In this document: piece by piece, positions 8,665 through 16,991 of the stretch | Layout of the letters: the number at the start of each line of letters is the position of its first letter | How positions within the stretch are numbered: position 1 is the first letter of the stretch | From: Tissierellia bacterium | GTDB taxonomy: Bacteria; Bacillota; Clostridia; Tissierellales; Peptoniphilaceae | Direction of reading: 5' to 3' | Length of the DNA: 46,289 nt | Assembly: GCA_030529425.1 (NCBI GenBank) | Contig: JAUMWX010000010.1 | Coordinates: forward strand, 1 to 46,289 | Notes under the pieces: generated by a model | Told to the model about the DNA's origin: nothing | The model's database searches: none | Seen by the model: the letters and a program-made list of their open reading frames with translations, nothing else | Made by a program: the position numbers and the translations under genes

Positions 8665-8693
8665 TTGACTAAAATATGGCTAAATATTATAAT
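8665..8693 (+). promoter_or_regulatory. Promoter of valS
   Basis: TTGACT (8665-8670), a 17-base spacer and a perfect TATAAT (8688-8693) form a near-consensus sigma-A promoter. It would give a leader of only about 48 bases, too short for a T-box. Confidence 0.8.
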
Positions 8694-8718
8694 CAATACA
8701 ATAATTACATAAATATTT

Positions 8719-8735
8719 TGATACTTTCAGTATCA
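8719..8735 (+). promoter_or_regulatory. Hairpin abutting the valS ribosome binding site
   Basis: TGATACT and AGTATCA form a perfect 7-bp stem with a TTC loop inside the short leader, ending one base before the AAGGAG ribosome site (8737-8742). It could alter translation or mRNA stability; no regulator is implied by the sequence. Confidence 0.5.
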
Positions 8736-8747
8736 TAAGGAGTTAAT

Positions 8748-11390
8748 ATGAGAAATTTAGACAAGAACTATAATCCTGAATCATTTGAAGACAGGATTTA
8801 TAAAAACTGGGAAGATAACGGGTATTTTACAGCCAAGGTTGACAGAAATAAAAAACCGTTCAGTATTGTAATGCCTCCTCCGAATGTAACAGGAAATTTG
8901 CATATGGGACATGCATTTAACAATACTTTACAGGACATTTTGATTAGATGGAAAAGGATGAGAGGCTACTCCGTTCTTTGGGTTCCCGGAACCGACCATG
9001 CCAGCATTTCAACGGAAGCCAAGGTTGTTCAAAAGATAAAATCTGAAGGTAAGTCTAAAGAAGAATTGGGAAGAGAAGGCTTTTTAAAGGAAGCTTGGGA
9101 TTGGACCTATAAATATGGCGGGAATATTAAGAAACAATTAAGAAAACTTGGAATTTCTTGCGATTGGAGCAGGGATGCTTTTACACTTGATGAAAATCTT
9201 TCCAAGGCCGTGTTGGAAGTTTTTGTAAAGATGTATGAAGAAGGTTTGATTTACAAGGGAGAAAGAATGGTAAATTACTGTCCTTCTTGTAATACTTCAA
9301 TATCCGACGCCGAAGTTGAACATATCGATAAGCATTCTCATTTATGGCATTTTGACTATCCGTTGAAGGACGGAAGCGGAAAGGTAACCATTGCCACTAC
9401 AAGACCCGAAACGATGTTGGGAGATTTGGCGGTTGCAGTAAATCCTGAAGATGAAAGATATAAGAATATTATAGGAAAAATCTTGATATTGCCATTGGTG
9501 GAAAGAGAAATTCCGGTTATTGCGGATTCATATGTAGATAAAGAATTTGGGACGGGATGTGTAAAAATTACGCCATCACATGATCCTAACGACTTTGAAG
9601 TGGGTAAAAGACATAATCTTGGACAGGAAGTATGTATAGAAAATGACGGTACTATATCCGAAGGATATGGTGAATTTACCGGACTCGACAGATTTGAAGC
9701 AAGAAAGCTGATTGTCAAAAGGATGGAAGAAAAAGGTTTCCTAAACAAGATTGAAAATCACGATCATGCTGTAGGGCATTGCGAGAGATGTTCTACGGTA
9801 ATTGAACCTCTTGTATCCGAACAATGGTTCGTTTCAATGAAAGAATTGGCAAAGCCGGCGATAGAAGCTTATAATTCCGGAGAATTGAAAATAGTACCCG
9901 ACAGATTTGGAAAAATATATTTAAATTGGCTTGAAAATATAAGAGATTGGAATATATCAAGACAGCTTTGGTGGGGACACAGGTTACCGGTTTACTATTG
10001 TGATGAATGTAAAGAGGTTATAGTTTCCAAAGAGAGACCGGATTCTTGTTCAAAATGTGGGAATAAAGACTTAAGACAGGACGAAGATACTTTGGATACA
10101 TGGTTCTCATCCGCATTGTGGCCGTTTTCTACACTTGGATGGCCTGAAAATACTGAAGATTTCGATTATTTTTTTCCTACAAATGTCCTGATTACAGGAT
10201 ACGATATAATATTTTTCTGGGTTGTAAGAATGGTATTTTCATCCATTCATAATACTGGAAAAATTCCGTTTGACACAGTGTATCTTAACGGGATTGTAAG
10301 AGATGAGTTGGGTAGAAAGATGTCAAAGAGTTTGGGAAACGGGGTTGACCCTTTGGATGAAATCTCCAAGTTTGGGGCAGATGCATTAAGATTTAATCTG
10401 GTTATCGGAAACACTCCCGGAAATGACATGAGATACATTGAAAAGAAGGTTGAAGCTAACAGAAATTTTGCAAATAAGTTATGGAATGCTTCAAGGCTTA
10501 TTTTCATGAATATGGAAGATGACAAAGATTATAACCTTGATTTTGAAAAATTGGAGATTGAGGATAAGTGGATTATCTCGAGAATAAATACGGTTTCAAA
10601 ACAGGTAAATAAATTGTTGGAATCTTACGAAATAGGAATTGCCGCAAGCACATTGTATGAGTTTATATGGTTTGAATTCTGTGATTGGTATGTTGAATTT
10701 GTAAAGAACAGATTATATGGAGAAAATGTTGAAAGCAGGGAAATTGCAATGGCAACTTTACTGTATTCACTCGACAATATTTTAAGATTATTGCATCCGT
10801 ATATGCCGTTTATAACTGAAGAAATCTACTCATATCTTCCGGATATGAAAGATTTAATAATGGTACAGAATTATCCGGTTTATGACCAAAAACTTGAATT
10901 TAAATGGGAAGAAAAAGCTGTTTCGATAATTGTTGAAGCAATTTCCGCAATTAGAAATCAAAGAGCGGAGCTAAAAGTTCCGAATGCTAAAAAGTCAAAA
11001 TTGACGGTGGTTTCTGAAGATGAAGAAATCAGAAAAATATTTACAAAGCTATCTTATAATCTTATTTCGTTGGCATCTGTAAGCAATGTTGAAATCATCG
11101 AAAAGGATGATAATTTTAATGATGTAGCTACGATGGTAATGAGCGGATATAAACTATATCTTTCACTTGAAGGGCTTATTGATTATAAAAAAGAATTCAA
11201 GAGATTAGAAGATGAAAAGAAAAAAGTTATCTCTGAAATTGAAAGAGCGAAAGGAAAACTGAACAACGAAAAATTTATTTCCAAAGCTCCTCAAAATTTG
11301 GTAGACATTGAAAAAGAAAAACTTGAAAAGTATACTGATATGCTAAAGGAAATAGAAACCAGCTTAGAAGAGATATCTAAGAAACTGTAA
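8748..11390 (+). CDS. valS: Valyl-tRNA synthetase
   Basis: This class I synthetase charges tRNA-Val and edits mischarged Thr. The 880-residue length is normal. The HIGH motif appears as NLHMGHAF near residue 50, with the PPPNVTG segment typical of ValRS just before it. The KMSKS loop is GRKMSKSLGNGVDP near residue 525. The CP1 editing insert lies between, and the protein ends with the lysine/glutamate-rich coiled coil that is characteristic of ValRS. Two Cys pairs (CPSC and later CDEC/CSKC) suggest bound zinc. AAGGAG precedes the ATG. It has its own promoter and is followed by a hairpin before hpt. Confidence 0.97.
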   Translation: MRNLDKNYNPESFEDRIYKNWEDNGYFTAKVDRNKKPFSIVMPPPNVTGNLHMGHAFNNTLQDILIRWKRMRGYSVLWVPGTDHASISTEAKVVQKIKSEGKSKEELGREGFLKEAWDWTYKYGGNIKKQLRKLGISCDWSRDAFTLDENLSKAVLEVFVKMYEEGLIYKGERMVNYCPSCNTSISDAEVEHIDKHSHLWHFDYPLKDGSGKVTIATTRPETMLGDLAVAVNPEDERYKNIIGKILILPLVEREIPVIADSYVDKEFGTGCVKITPSHDPNDFEVGKRHNLGQEVCIENDGTISEGYGEFTGLDRFEARKLIVKRMEEKGFLNKIENHDHAVGHCERCSTVIEPLVSEQWFVSMKELAKPAIEAYNSGELKIVPDRFGKIYLNWLENIRDWNISRQLWWGHRLPVYYCDECKEVIVSKERPDSCSKCGNKDLRQDEDTLDTWFSSALWPFSTLGWPENTEDFDYFFPTNVLITGYDIIFFWVVRMVFSSIHNTGKIPFDTVYLNGIVRDELGRKMSKSLGNGVDPLDEISKFGADALRFNLVIGNTPGNDMRYIEKKVEANRNFANKLWNASRLIFMNMEDDKDYNLDFEKLEIEDKWIISRINTVSKQVNKLLESYEIGIAASTLYEFIWFEFCDWYVEFVKNRLYGENVESREIAMATLLYSLDNILRLLHPYMPFITEEIYSYLPDMKDLIMVQNYPVYDQKLEFKWEEKAVSIIVEAISAIRNQRAELKVPNAKKSKLTVVSEDEEIRKIFTKLSYNLISLASVSNVEIIEKDDNFNDVATMVMSGYKLYLSLEGLIDYKKEFKRLEDEKKKVISEIERAKGKLNNEKFISKAPQNLVDIEKEKLEKYTDMLKEIETSLEEISKKL

Positions 11391-11392
11391 TG

Positions 11393-11415
11393 AGTGTTTG
11401 GCTTAGCCAAACACT
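11393..11415 (+). terminator. Strong hairpin between valS and hpt (possible weak terminator)
   Basis: AGTGTTTGGC and GCCAAACACT form a perfect 10-bp stem with a TTA loop, two bases after the valS stop codon. The following tract (TCTTTGAAATTTT) is not a proper T run, so it may be a leaky terminator or an RNA-stability element, leaving hpt partly dependent on valS transcription. Confidence 0.5.
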
Positions 11416-11445
11416 TCTTTGAAATTTTATGATGAAGAGGTTGAT

Positions 11446-11967
11446 ATGGGTGAAAAAAAAGAATTGATATTATTTGATAGAGAGCAAATTTTAGAGACAG
11501 TTAAGAGGATTGGAAAGGAAATATCTGAAAAATATGACGGACCTATAGTTGCAGTTTCTTTGCTTAGGGGAAGTTTTGTTTTTGCGGCAGATCTTGTTAG
11601 AGAGATAAGCTTACCTACGATTGTTGATTTCATGACCACATCAAGTTACGGAGATGGTGAAGAATCGACGGGTGAAGTTGAAATTTTGCATGATTTAAGA
11701 ACCGATATAGAAGGAAAAGATGTATTGATAATCGATGATATCTGTGATTCAGGAAATACGATGAAATCAATAATTGAATATATAAAAACAAAAAATCCGA
11801 AATCGGTAAAAACCGTTGTTATGTTGGATAAACCTTCACGCAGACAGGTAGATATAACACCGGATTTTGTGGGACAAACGATTGAAGATGTATTCATAGT
11901 GGGATATGGACTGAATTATGGTGATTATTACAGAAATTGTCCATATATTTTTACATTTGAAGACTGA
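11446..11967 (+). CDS. hpt: Hypoxanthine(-guanine) phosphoribosyltransferase
   Basis: This is a purine salvage enzyme that joins hypoxanthine or guanine to PRPP to make IMP or GMP. The 173-residue length is typical. The PRPP-binding motif is DVLIIDDICDSGNTM (about residues 92-106), and VVMLDKPSRR near 126-135 carries the Lys that contacts the purine base. The SLLRGSFVF segment forms the cis-peptide pyrophosphate-binding loop. I chose the ATG at 11446, preceded by GAAGAGG. A longer TTG start at 11419 would overlap the hairpin and lacks a ribosome site. The stop codon shares a base with the next ATG (TGATG), so the next gene is probably coupled. Confidence 0.95.
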   Translation: MGEKKELILFDREQILETVKRIGKEISEKYDGPIVAVSLLRGSFVFAADLVREISLPTIVDFMTTSSYGDGEESTGEVEILHDLRTDIEGKDVLIIDDICDSGNTMKSIIEYIKTKNPKSVKTVVMLDKPSRRQVDITPDFVGQTIEDVFIVGYGLNYGDYYRNCPYIFTFED

Positions 11968-12692
11968 TGTATAACAGATTTTCAGACTTATATGACAAGC
12001 TTGTATTTGATATAGACTATATAAAATATAGTGACAATATATTTCAAATACTTCAAAAAAACGGTATTCTCGAGGGGAAAATTCTTGAAATAGGTTGTGG
12101 AACCGGTAATCTAACCCAACAATTAGCAAGAAAAAACTATCATATTTTGGCATTTGATAATTCCATAGAGATGTTGAATGTGGCATTTCCAAAACTAATC
12201 GAATTGGAAAATGTGAATTTAGTTATGCAGGATATGTATAAATTTAGATATAAAGATTACTCTTTTGATGCCGTTATAAGCCTTCTTGACGTGATTAACT
12301 ATATCAGTGATGAAAAAAAACTGGAAAAATTATTCGCAGATATTTATTCGGGACTTCGAGAAGGAGGAGTTTTCATTTTTGACTTAAACTCTTATGACAA
12401 ATTGATAAATGTGCTTGGAAACAATACATTTGTATACGAAAAAGACAATGTTTTTTACACTTGGGAGAACCGACTGGAAGATGATTTGGTTCATTTCAAT
12501 CTCAACTTTTTTGTTGAGGAAGATGGAATGTATGAGAGAATTTCAGAAACCCAGGTTGAAAGATATTACGAAATTGATTTCATTGTAGAATTACTTGAAA
12601 AAATAGGATTTAAAAACATTAAATTTATAGATGAGGATGGAGGAAAATATACTGAGAAAACTCAGCGAATTTTATTTTCAGCCAAGAAATAG
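11967..12692 (+). CDS. Class I SAM-dependent methyltransferase
   Basis: This 241-residue protein has the Rossmann-like S-adenosylmethionine fold. Motif I is ILEIGCGTGNLTQQLA at about residues 34-49, the acidic end of strand 2 is LAFDNSIEML, and motif VAVISLLDVINYISD lies near 95-108. It looks like the YqeM/UbiE-type small-molecule methyltransferases common in Firmicutes. The substrate cannot be told from sequence. It overlaps the hpt stop by one base and is closed by a terminator. Confidence 0.85.
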   Translation: MYNRFSDLYDKLVFDIDYIKYSDNIFQILQKNGILEGKILEIGCGTGNLTQQLARKNYHILAFDNSIEMLNVAFPKLIELENVNLVMQDMYKFRYKDYSFDAVISLLDVINYISDEKKLEKLFADIYSGLREGGVFIFDLNSYDKLINVLGNNTFVYEKDNVFYTWENRLEDDLVHFNLNFFVEEDGMYERISETQVERYYEIDFIVELLEKIGFKNIKFIDEDGGKYTEKTQRILFSAKK

Positions 12693-12716
12693 AGTCTCCG
12701 TAAGGAGACTTTTTAT
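12693..12716 (+). terminator. Terminator after the methyltransferase gene
   Basis: AGTCTCC and GGAGACT form a 7-bp stem with a GTAA loop followed by TTTTATATTT. It starts at the stop codon. Confidence 0.85.
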
Positions 12717-12740
12717 ATTTAAATTCAATATTAAAAAGAA

Positions 12741-12769
12741 TTGACACAGGATGAAAACTAGCGTATTAT
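12741..12769 (+). promoter_or_regulatory. Promoter of the GntR-ABC operon
   Basis: A perfect TTGACA (12741-12746) is separated by 17 bases from TATTAT (12764-12769). A strong GAGGAGGGG ribosome site follows before the ATG at 12801. Confidence 0.8.
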
Positions 12770-12788
12770 ATAAGTAATACATTAATAC
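12763..12788. promoter_or_regulatory. Operator candidate for the GntR repressor
   Basis: GTATTA-TATAAG-TAATAC (12763-12780) is a perfect inverted repeat overlapping the -10 box, and a third half-site TAATAC follows at 12783-12788. Its place on the promoter of a GntR gene suggests autorepression. Confidence 0.6.
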
Positions 12789-12800
12789 TGAGGAGGGGAT

Positions 12801-13151
12801 ATGGAATATTCAAACAACAAGCCTATTTATCTCCAAATAGTTGATGAATTTATTATTGATATAATAAGCTCTAAAATTATACAGGGAGAAAGATTAGCGT
12901 CCATTAGGGACGTGGCATTAGAAAAAAAAGTAAATCCCAATACAGTTCAGAGGGCTTTTTCCGAAATGGAAAGAATGGGAATTATCTATACACAAAGAGG
13001 AGTGGGAAGCTTTATTGTTGAAGATAAAGAACTTCTTGACAGCTTAAAAAACAATGTTATAGAAAATGACATGGATACATTTTTGAAAAAGATGAATAGT
13101 TATGGCTGCTCAAATGAAGAAGTAATCGAATTAATAAAAAGGAGGAAGTAA
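12801..13151 (+). CDS. GntR-family transcriptional regulator, YtrA type
   Basis: The 116-residue protein is a winged helix-turn-helix regulator without a large effector domain. The GntR DNA-binding domain covers residues 1-75: PIYLQIVDEF, then the recognition region with NPNTVQRAFSEMERMGI, then the wing TQRGVGSFIV. The short alpha-helical tail (about 40 residues) is typical of the YtrA subfamily, which controls ABC exporters encoded beside it and often responds to cell-envelope antibiotics. The stop overlaps the ATG of the ABC ATPase by one base (TAATG). The inverted repeat on its promoter fits autoregulation. The inducer is unknown. Confidence 0.92.
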   Translation: MEYSNNKPIYLQIVDEFIIDIISSKIIQGERLASIRDVALEKKVNPNTVQRAFSEMERMGIIYTQRGVGSFIVEDKELLDSLKNNVIENDMDTFLKKMNSYGCSNEEVIELIKRRK

Positions 13152-13852
13152 TGCTTGAGATTAAAAATGTGAGCAAAAAATATAAGAAAAAAATGGCGCT
13201 TGATAATTTCAGTTACAAACTGGGTGAGGGTAGAGTGCTTGGTTTGCTTGGTCCGAACGGATCCGGGAAAACGACATTAATGAAATTAATACAGGGTTAT
13301 TTGAAACCTACATCAGGAGAAATAATTTTTTACGGAAGTCCCGTTGATTATCGTAGTAAGGCGGATATTTCATATCTTCCCGATTCACCTTTTATACCGG
13401 AAGATTATAAGATTGAAGAAGCGATAAAATTATATAGGACATTTTTTGAAGATTTTGATGACAAAAAAGCTGAAAAACTTTTGAAGTTTATGGATCTGAC
13501 TGAGGATATGAAAGTAGGCACTTTGTCAAAGGGAATGAAAGAAAAGCTTCATCTTTCATTAATATTGTCCAGAAATGCAAAACTATATATTATAGATGAA
13601 CCTATATCCGGAGTTGATCTTCTTACCAGAGATAAAATAATAGATGCGATAGTGGAAAATATAAATGAAAAGTCAAGTATGATTATTACTACACATTTGG
13701 TGGATAATTTGGAAAAAATTTTTGATGAAGTTATATTTATATCCCATAAAGGACAAATACTTGAAAGTGGAGATGCTGAAGAACTTAGAGAAACTTACGG
13801 TATGCAAATAAATGAAATATACAGAAAGGTGTTTGGTGAAGTGAATGCTTAA
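13151..13852 (+). CDS. ABC transporter ATP-binding protein (exporter type)
   Basis: The 233-residue nucleotide-binding subunit has Walker A GPNGSGKTT at residues 34-42, the signature LSKGMKEKL (a degenerate LSGGQ, common in YtrB/BcrA-like exporters), Walker B LYIIDEP, and the switch His in ITTH. It would pair with the next gene's permease and export a compound such as a peptide antibiotic, or act in envelope stress (family inference). It is coupled to both neighbours: one base of overlap upstream and eight downstream. Confidence 0.94.
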   Translation: MLEIKNVSKKYKKKMALDNFSYKLGEGRVLGLLGPNGSGKTTLMKLIQGYLKPTSGEIIFYGSPVDYRSKADISYLPDSPFIPEDYKIEEAIKLYRTFFEDFDDKKAEKLLKFMDLTEDMKVGTLSKGMKEKLHLSLILSRNAKLYIIDEPISGVDLLTRDKIIDAIVENINEKSSMIITTHLVDNLEKIFDEVIFISHKGQILESGDAEELRETYGMQINEIYRKVFGEVNA

Positions 13853-14723
13853 ACTACTAAAATATGAATTTAGAAATAATTTTAAAAACATTAGGATAAT
13901 TTTTATTTCGGGAATTATAATTTCTCTATTTATTAATATATACCTACAGAGTTTTATTCCTACATTTTTTTATCGAGTAACAAATAATTCGTTCGATTAT
14001 ACAAATTGGGGAAAAGGTGGAGTCTATTTATATATAATTCTTTCATTTTTGTTTTTCATATCGATAATATCAATGGTTGTAATTGGAATAGCATTGTTTA
14101 TAAGTATCGGTAACTCACTCCACAGAGAACTTAATACCGATAGTGGATATCTTACTTTTTCACTACCGATATCTCCCGCTTCCATGATAATTTCAAAGAC
14201 TATTGTTTCAATAATTTGGATTGTTGGATTTTTTGTTTCGATAATAGCGGTTAATTATATTTTAAGTTCAATATTCGTCATTTTTACCAAGAATGATGTA
14301 TATGGTTTGTCATATATAAAATTTAAACATTTGGGAATTATATTTCGAATGCTTTTAGAAAATATATTAACTTCCTACTATGCGATTTCTATTATGTTTT
14401 TAGCGGTAATTTTGGACAAAAGAGTCAGAAAAACAAGATCGAACAGTAAAACTTGGATTTTATACTATTTAGGAATAATTATATTTTTAACTATACTTGC
14501 CGGAACATTCTATTCTTCAGGAGGCTATACTGTAGAAAGTGAACAAATATTGCTTGATCCCATGAGAGGAGGCTTTATCGGTTCATTTTTAGAATTATCT
14601 GAAAGATTTAGAGGACATGGTATTTTTGAAGGAAGTATTAAATTGGATATGATAATCAACTTGGTAATCGGATTGGCGGTTACGGTATTAAATATAGGAA
14701 TGATTAAAAAAGTTGAGATTTAA
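13845..14723 (+). CDS. ABC transporter permease
   Basis: This 292-residue membrane protein has about six hydrophobic segments, at roughly residues 19-35, 60-85, 120-145, 168-190, 201-220 and 265-285. It starts with MLKLLKYEFRNNFKN, the amphipathic opening typical of ABC-2 type permeases. A loop of polar residues lies between segments 5 and 6. It overlaps the ATPase gene by eight bases and is the last gene of the GntR operon, followed by a terminator. Substrate unknown. Confidence 0.88.
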   Translation: MLKLLKYEFRNNFKNIRIIFISGIIISLFINIYLQSFIPTFFYRVTNNSFDYTNWGKGGVYLYIILSFLFFISIISMVVIGIALFISIGNSLHRELNTDSGYLTFSLPISPASMIISKTIVSIIWIVGFFVSIIAVNYILSSIFVIFTKNDVYGLSYIKFKHLGIIFRMLLENILTSYYAISIMFLAVILDKRVRKTRSNSKTWILYYLGIIIFLTILAGTFYSSGGYTVESEQILLDPMRGGFIGSFLELSERFRGHGIFEGSIKLDMIINLVIGLAVTVLNIGMIKKVEI

Positions 14724-14798
14724 AAGAACTACAGCAAAATAGCTTCAAATATAAGCTGTAAACTTGTAAGCTTATCCCATAAAGGTTGGACTTTATAT

Positions 14799-14832
14799 CG
14801 GAGACATTTAGAAATATTTGTCTCCGTTTTTT
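14799..14832 (+). terminator. Terminator of the GntR-ABC operon
   Basis: CGGAGACA and TGTCTCCG form a perfect 8-bp stem with a 12-base loop and are followed by a T6 tract. The site lies about 76 bases after the permease stop codon. Confidence 0.9.
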
Positions 14833-15023
14833 GTCATTTAAGTTTTAATTTAGCGAAAATCATATCTATGTTTTTTAATTTTATGTATTCGATTCGTGAT
14901 ATACTTTGTAAAATCTTTTTGTATTTTAATATTGATCTGCTTTGTATTAATGGATATGCTCAACCCTGATGCGGAACAAGAATTTCTTAAACTTACAATT
15001 AATGACTATCAATAATATTAAGG

Positions 15024-15052
15024 TTAACAAACCTATTTATATAAGGTATAAT
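15024..15052 (+). promoter_or_regulatory. Promoter of the acyltransferase-ABC importer operon
   Basis: TTAACA (15024-15029), a 17-base spacer and a perfect TATAAT (15047-15052) lie 34 bases before the ATG of the next gene, which has the ribosome site AGGAGAAGG. Confidence 0.8.
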
Positions 15053-15085
15053 AAAATAGTTAAAACTAATTAACAGGAGAAGGTA

Positions 15086-15934
15086 ATGTTTAATAGAAAA
15101 GATGGTAAAAAGGTAAAGATGGATCCTTTCTTCAGGATTATACCTTTGATAATGAAAGAGAGGAACGATGCTCAAGTTTTCTACGGTCAGGAAATATCTT
15201 TGAAGCCCATAGATGAATATATCAGAAAAAAACAAGCCGAAGGTGTAAGGCTTGGGTATATGCATGTGATATATTCGGCATTTGTTCAGACTTTGAAAAG
15301 AAAACCCAAGCTAAATCAATTTGTTATAAACGGAAGATTGTATAGCAGAAATGATATTATTATTTCAATGACTGTAAAAAAGGATATGTCTGTTGACGGA
15401 GAAGAATCCATTGTAAAACTTGAATTTGAAGGAACTGAAACTCCCGAGCAAATTAAAGAAAAACTAAACAAGGCAATAATGGTCGAAAAAGAGGGTGTGG
15501 GAGAATCGACGGAAACAGATAAATTTGTTAAGGTAATGGAGCATATTCCTCATTTTCTATTGAAGAGTATAATTCGTACTTTAATGTTTTTAGACAAGAA
15601 AAATCTTCTTCCAAACGGCATAATCAAAGCGAGCCCCTTTCATTCAAGTGCATTTATTACAAATTTGGGTTCAATAGGACTGGATGCGGTTTACCATCAT
15701 ATATACAATTTTGGAACTGTTGGAATTTTTTTAGCTATGGGTAAAAAGAATAAGAGGATGGTTGTCAAAAACGGTGTTGTTGAAGAAGAAAAAACCATGA
15801 ATCTTAAATTCGTATCGGATGAAAGAATTTGTGACGGTTATTATTATGCGATGGCGATAAGACAGTTTTTCAGATATTTAAACAAACCGGAAAATTTAGA
15901 TATAGGAGAAATAAAAAATGAAGAAGAATTATAG
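15086..15934 (+). CDS. Stand-alone E2-like acyltransferase-fold protein
   Basis: The 282-residue protein matches the catalytic-domain fold of 2-oxoacid dehydrogenase E2 (chloramphenicol-acetyltransferase-like), but has no lipoyl or E1/E3-binding domain and no E1 or E3 genes nearby. The C-terminal motif reads DERICDGYYYA at about residues 251-261, where true E2 enzymes have DHRxxDG. The catalytic His is therefore Glu, while the Asp-Gly pair is kept. From memory, a family of clostridial proteins shares this DERICDG form, so it is likely a subfamily trait and not a mutation. Function is unknown; an acyl-transfer or structural role is possible. It starts a five-gene operon and overlaps the next gene by 17 bases. 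Confidence 0.75.
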   Translation: MFNRKDGKKVKMDPFFRIIPLIMKERNDAQVFYGQEISLKPIDEYIRKKQAEGVRLGYMHVIYSAFVQTLKRKPKLNQFVINGRLYSRNDIIISMTVKKDMSVDGEESIVKLEFEGTETPEQIKEKLNKAIMVEKEGVGESTETDKFVKVMEHIPHFLLKSIIRTLMFLDKKNLLPNGIIKASPFHSSAFITNLGSIGLDAVYHHIYNFGTVGIFLAMGKKNKRMVVKNGVVEEEKTMNLKFVSDERICDGYYYAMAIRQFFRYLNKPENLDIGEIKNEEEL

Positions 15935-16991
15935 AATTTTAGCATTTTTGTTGGCTTTGATAATGTTGGTCGGCTGCGCTCCAAGTACAAAGAAGGATGA
16001 GCCGAAAAAGGATGTTTCTGAAACTGAAAATAAAGTTGAAGAAAATAAGGATAAAAAACAGGAAAAAGATGATAAAGTAGTCAAGGGCGGCAATGAGTCG
16101 AAAAAGATTGACAGAAAAGTTAAATTGGTGGCAATAAAAGGGCCTACAGCTATGGGGTTGGCAAAATTCATTGAAGACAATACTGGGAAAGATAATTCGG
16201 ATTATGAGTTTACAATGGCATCAATTGCACAAGAAGTTGTAAACGGGATTGCCAAAAAAGAATTTGACATGGCGGCAATTCCTGCAAATCTTGCTTCGAC
16301 AGTATACAATAAAACTCAAGGGCAGATTCAGGTTTTAGCAGTAAATACATTGGGAGTTGTTTATATCGTTGACAATTCAGGAGAGATAAAAGGAATATCC
16401 GATTTGAAGGGAAAGACAATTTATGTTCCTGCAAAGGGGCAAACACCTGAGTATATACTTAAAGATGTATTGAAAAAGAGCGGTTTGAAAGAAGGGGACT
16501 ACACTGTAGAGTACAAGAGTGAGCCTGCCGAAGTTGCCGCATTACTTAACAAGGGAGAAAACATTGTCGGATTATTGCCGGAACCTTTTATAACTGCTGT
16601 TAAGACCAAAAATCCGAAAATAAACACGGCAATTGATTTGAATGCCGAATGGAAAAAATTAAACAACACTGAAATAGTTACCGGCGTTTTGGTTGCGAAC
16701 AGAGAATTTATTGAGCAAAATAAAGAACTTGTAGTTGACTTTTTGGCAAAATATAAAGAATCGATTGAGTTTGCGAAAAACAATAGAGAAGAGTCATCAA
16801 AACTGATAGAGAAGCTTGGCGTTGTTAAGGCACCGGTAGCGATGAAAGCTTTGGAAAAGTTGAATATAGCATATATGGATGGGGAAGATCTTAAGAACAA
16901 TCTTTCCAAATATCTTGAAATTTTATTCAGCTTGGATCCTAAATCAGTGGGAGGAAAACTTCCGGCTGACGATTTTTATTTTTCTAAATAA
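15918..16991 (+). CDS. ABC transporter substrate-binding lipoprotein (NMT1/SsuA-like)
   Basis: The 357-residue protein starts with a lipoprotein signal peptide ending in the lipobox LVGC (Cys20), followed by a Lys/Glu/Asp-rich tether to about residue 65. The rest looks like a periplasmic-binding-protein type II fold of the NMT1/SsuA/TauA kind: KGPTAMGLAKFIEDN near the start, FDMAAIPANLAS, DLKGKTIYVPAKGQTPEYIL and the NREFIEQNKELVVDFLAKY segment. Members bind small organic ions such as thiamine precursors, sulfonates or aromatic compounds; the ligand is not readable here. It is followed directly by its permease gene (stop and ATG overlap by one base). Confidence 0.88.
   Translation: MKKNYRILAFLLALIMLVGCAPSTKKDEPKKDVSETENKVEENKDKKQEKDDKVVKGGNESKKIDRKVKLVAIKGPTAMGLAKFIEDNTGKDNSDYEFTMASIAQEVVNGIAKKEFDMAAIPANLASTVYNKTQGQIQVLAVNTLGVVYIVDNSGEIKGISDLKGKTIYVPAKGQTPEYILKDVLKKSGLKEGDYTVEYKSEPAEVAALLNKGENIVGLLPEPFITAVKTKNPKINTAIDLNAEWKKLNNTEIVTGVLVANREFIEQNKELVVDFLAKYKESIEFAKNNREESSKLIEKLGVVKAPVAMKALEKLNIAYMDGEDLKNNLSKYLEILFSLDPKSVGGKLPADDFYFSK

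Larger units (their letters stand above)
8426..8747. other. 322-base divergent intergenic region
   Basis: This region separates yqfL-ppdK (minus) from valS (plus). It holds a promoter for each direction, the GACAATATTGTC palindrome and a small hairpin before the valS ribosome site. No T-box signature or other gene was seen, and the AT-rich middle (about 8500-8650) holds nothing I recognise. Confidence 0.6.
14724..15085. other. 362-base intergenic region
   Basis: It contains the terminator of the GntR-ABC operon at 14799-14832 and the promoter of the acyltransferase operon at 15024-15052. The part between, about 14833-15020, is AT-rich and holds no gene I can support. Confidence 0.6.

Noticed and set aside
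8700-8747. T-box or other riboswitch upstream of valS
   Set aside because: The leader is far too short and no T-box sequence or specifier stem is seen. The same holds for trpS, which is inside an operon.
13151-13852. ATPase of the GntR operon as partner for the importer at 15.9-17.7 kb
   Set aside because: It is an exporter-type ATPase coupled by overlaps to its own permease and lies in a separate transcription unit with its own terminator.
14950-15015. 21-codon open frame (MDMLNPDAEQEF...) between the GntR operon and the acyltransferase operon
   Set aside because: No ribosome site and no recognisable family. It may be a chance frame or an unrecognised gene remnant, so I did not call it.
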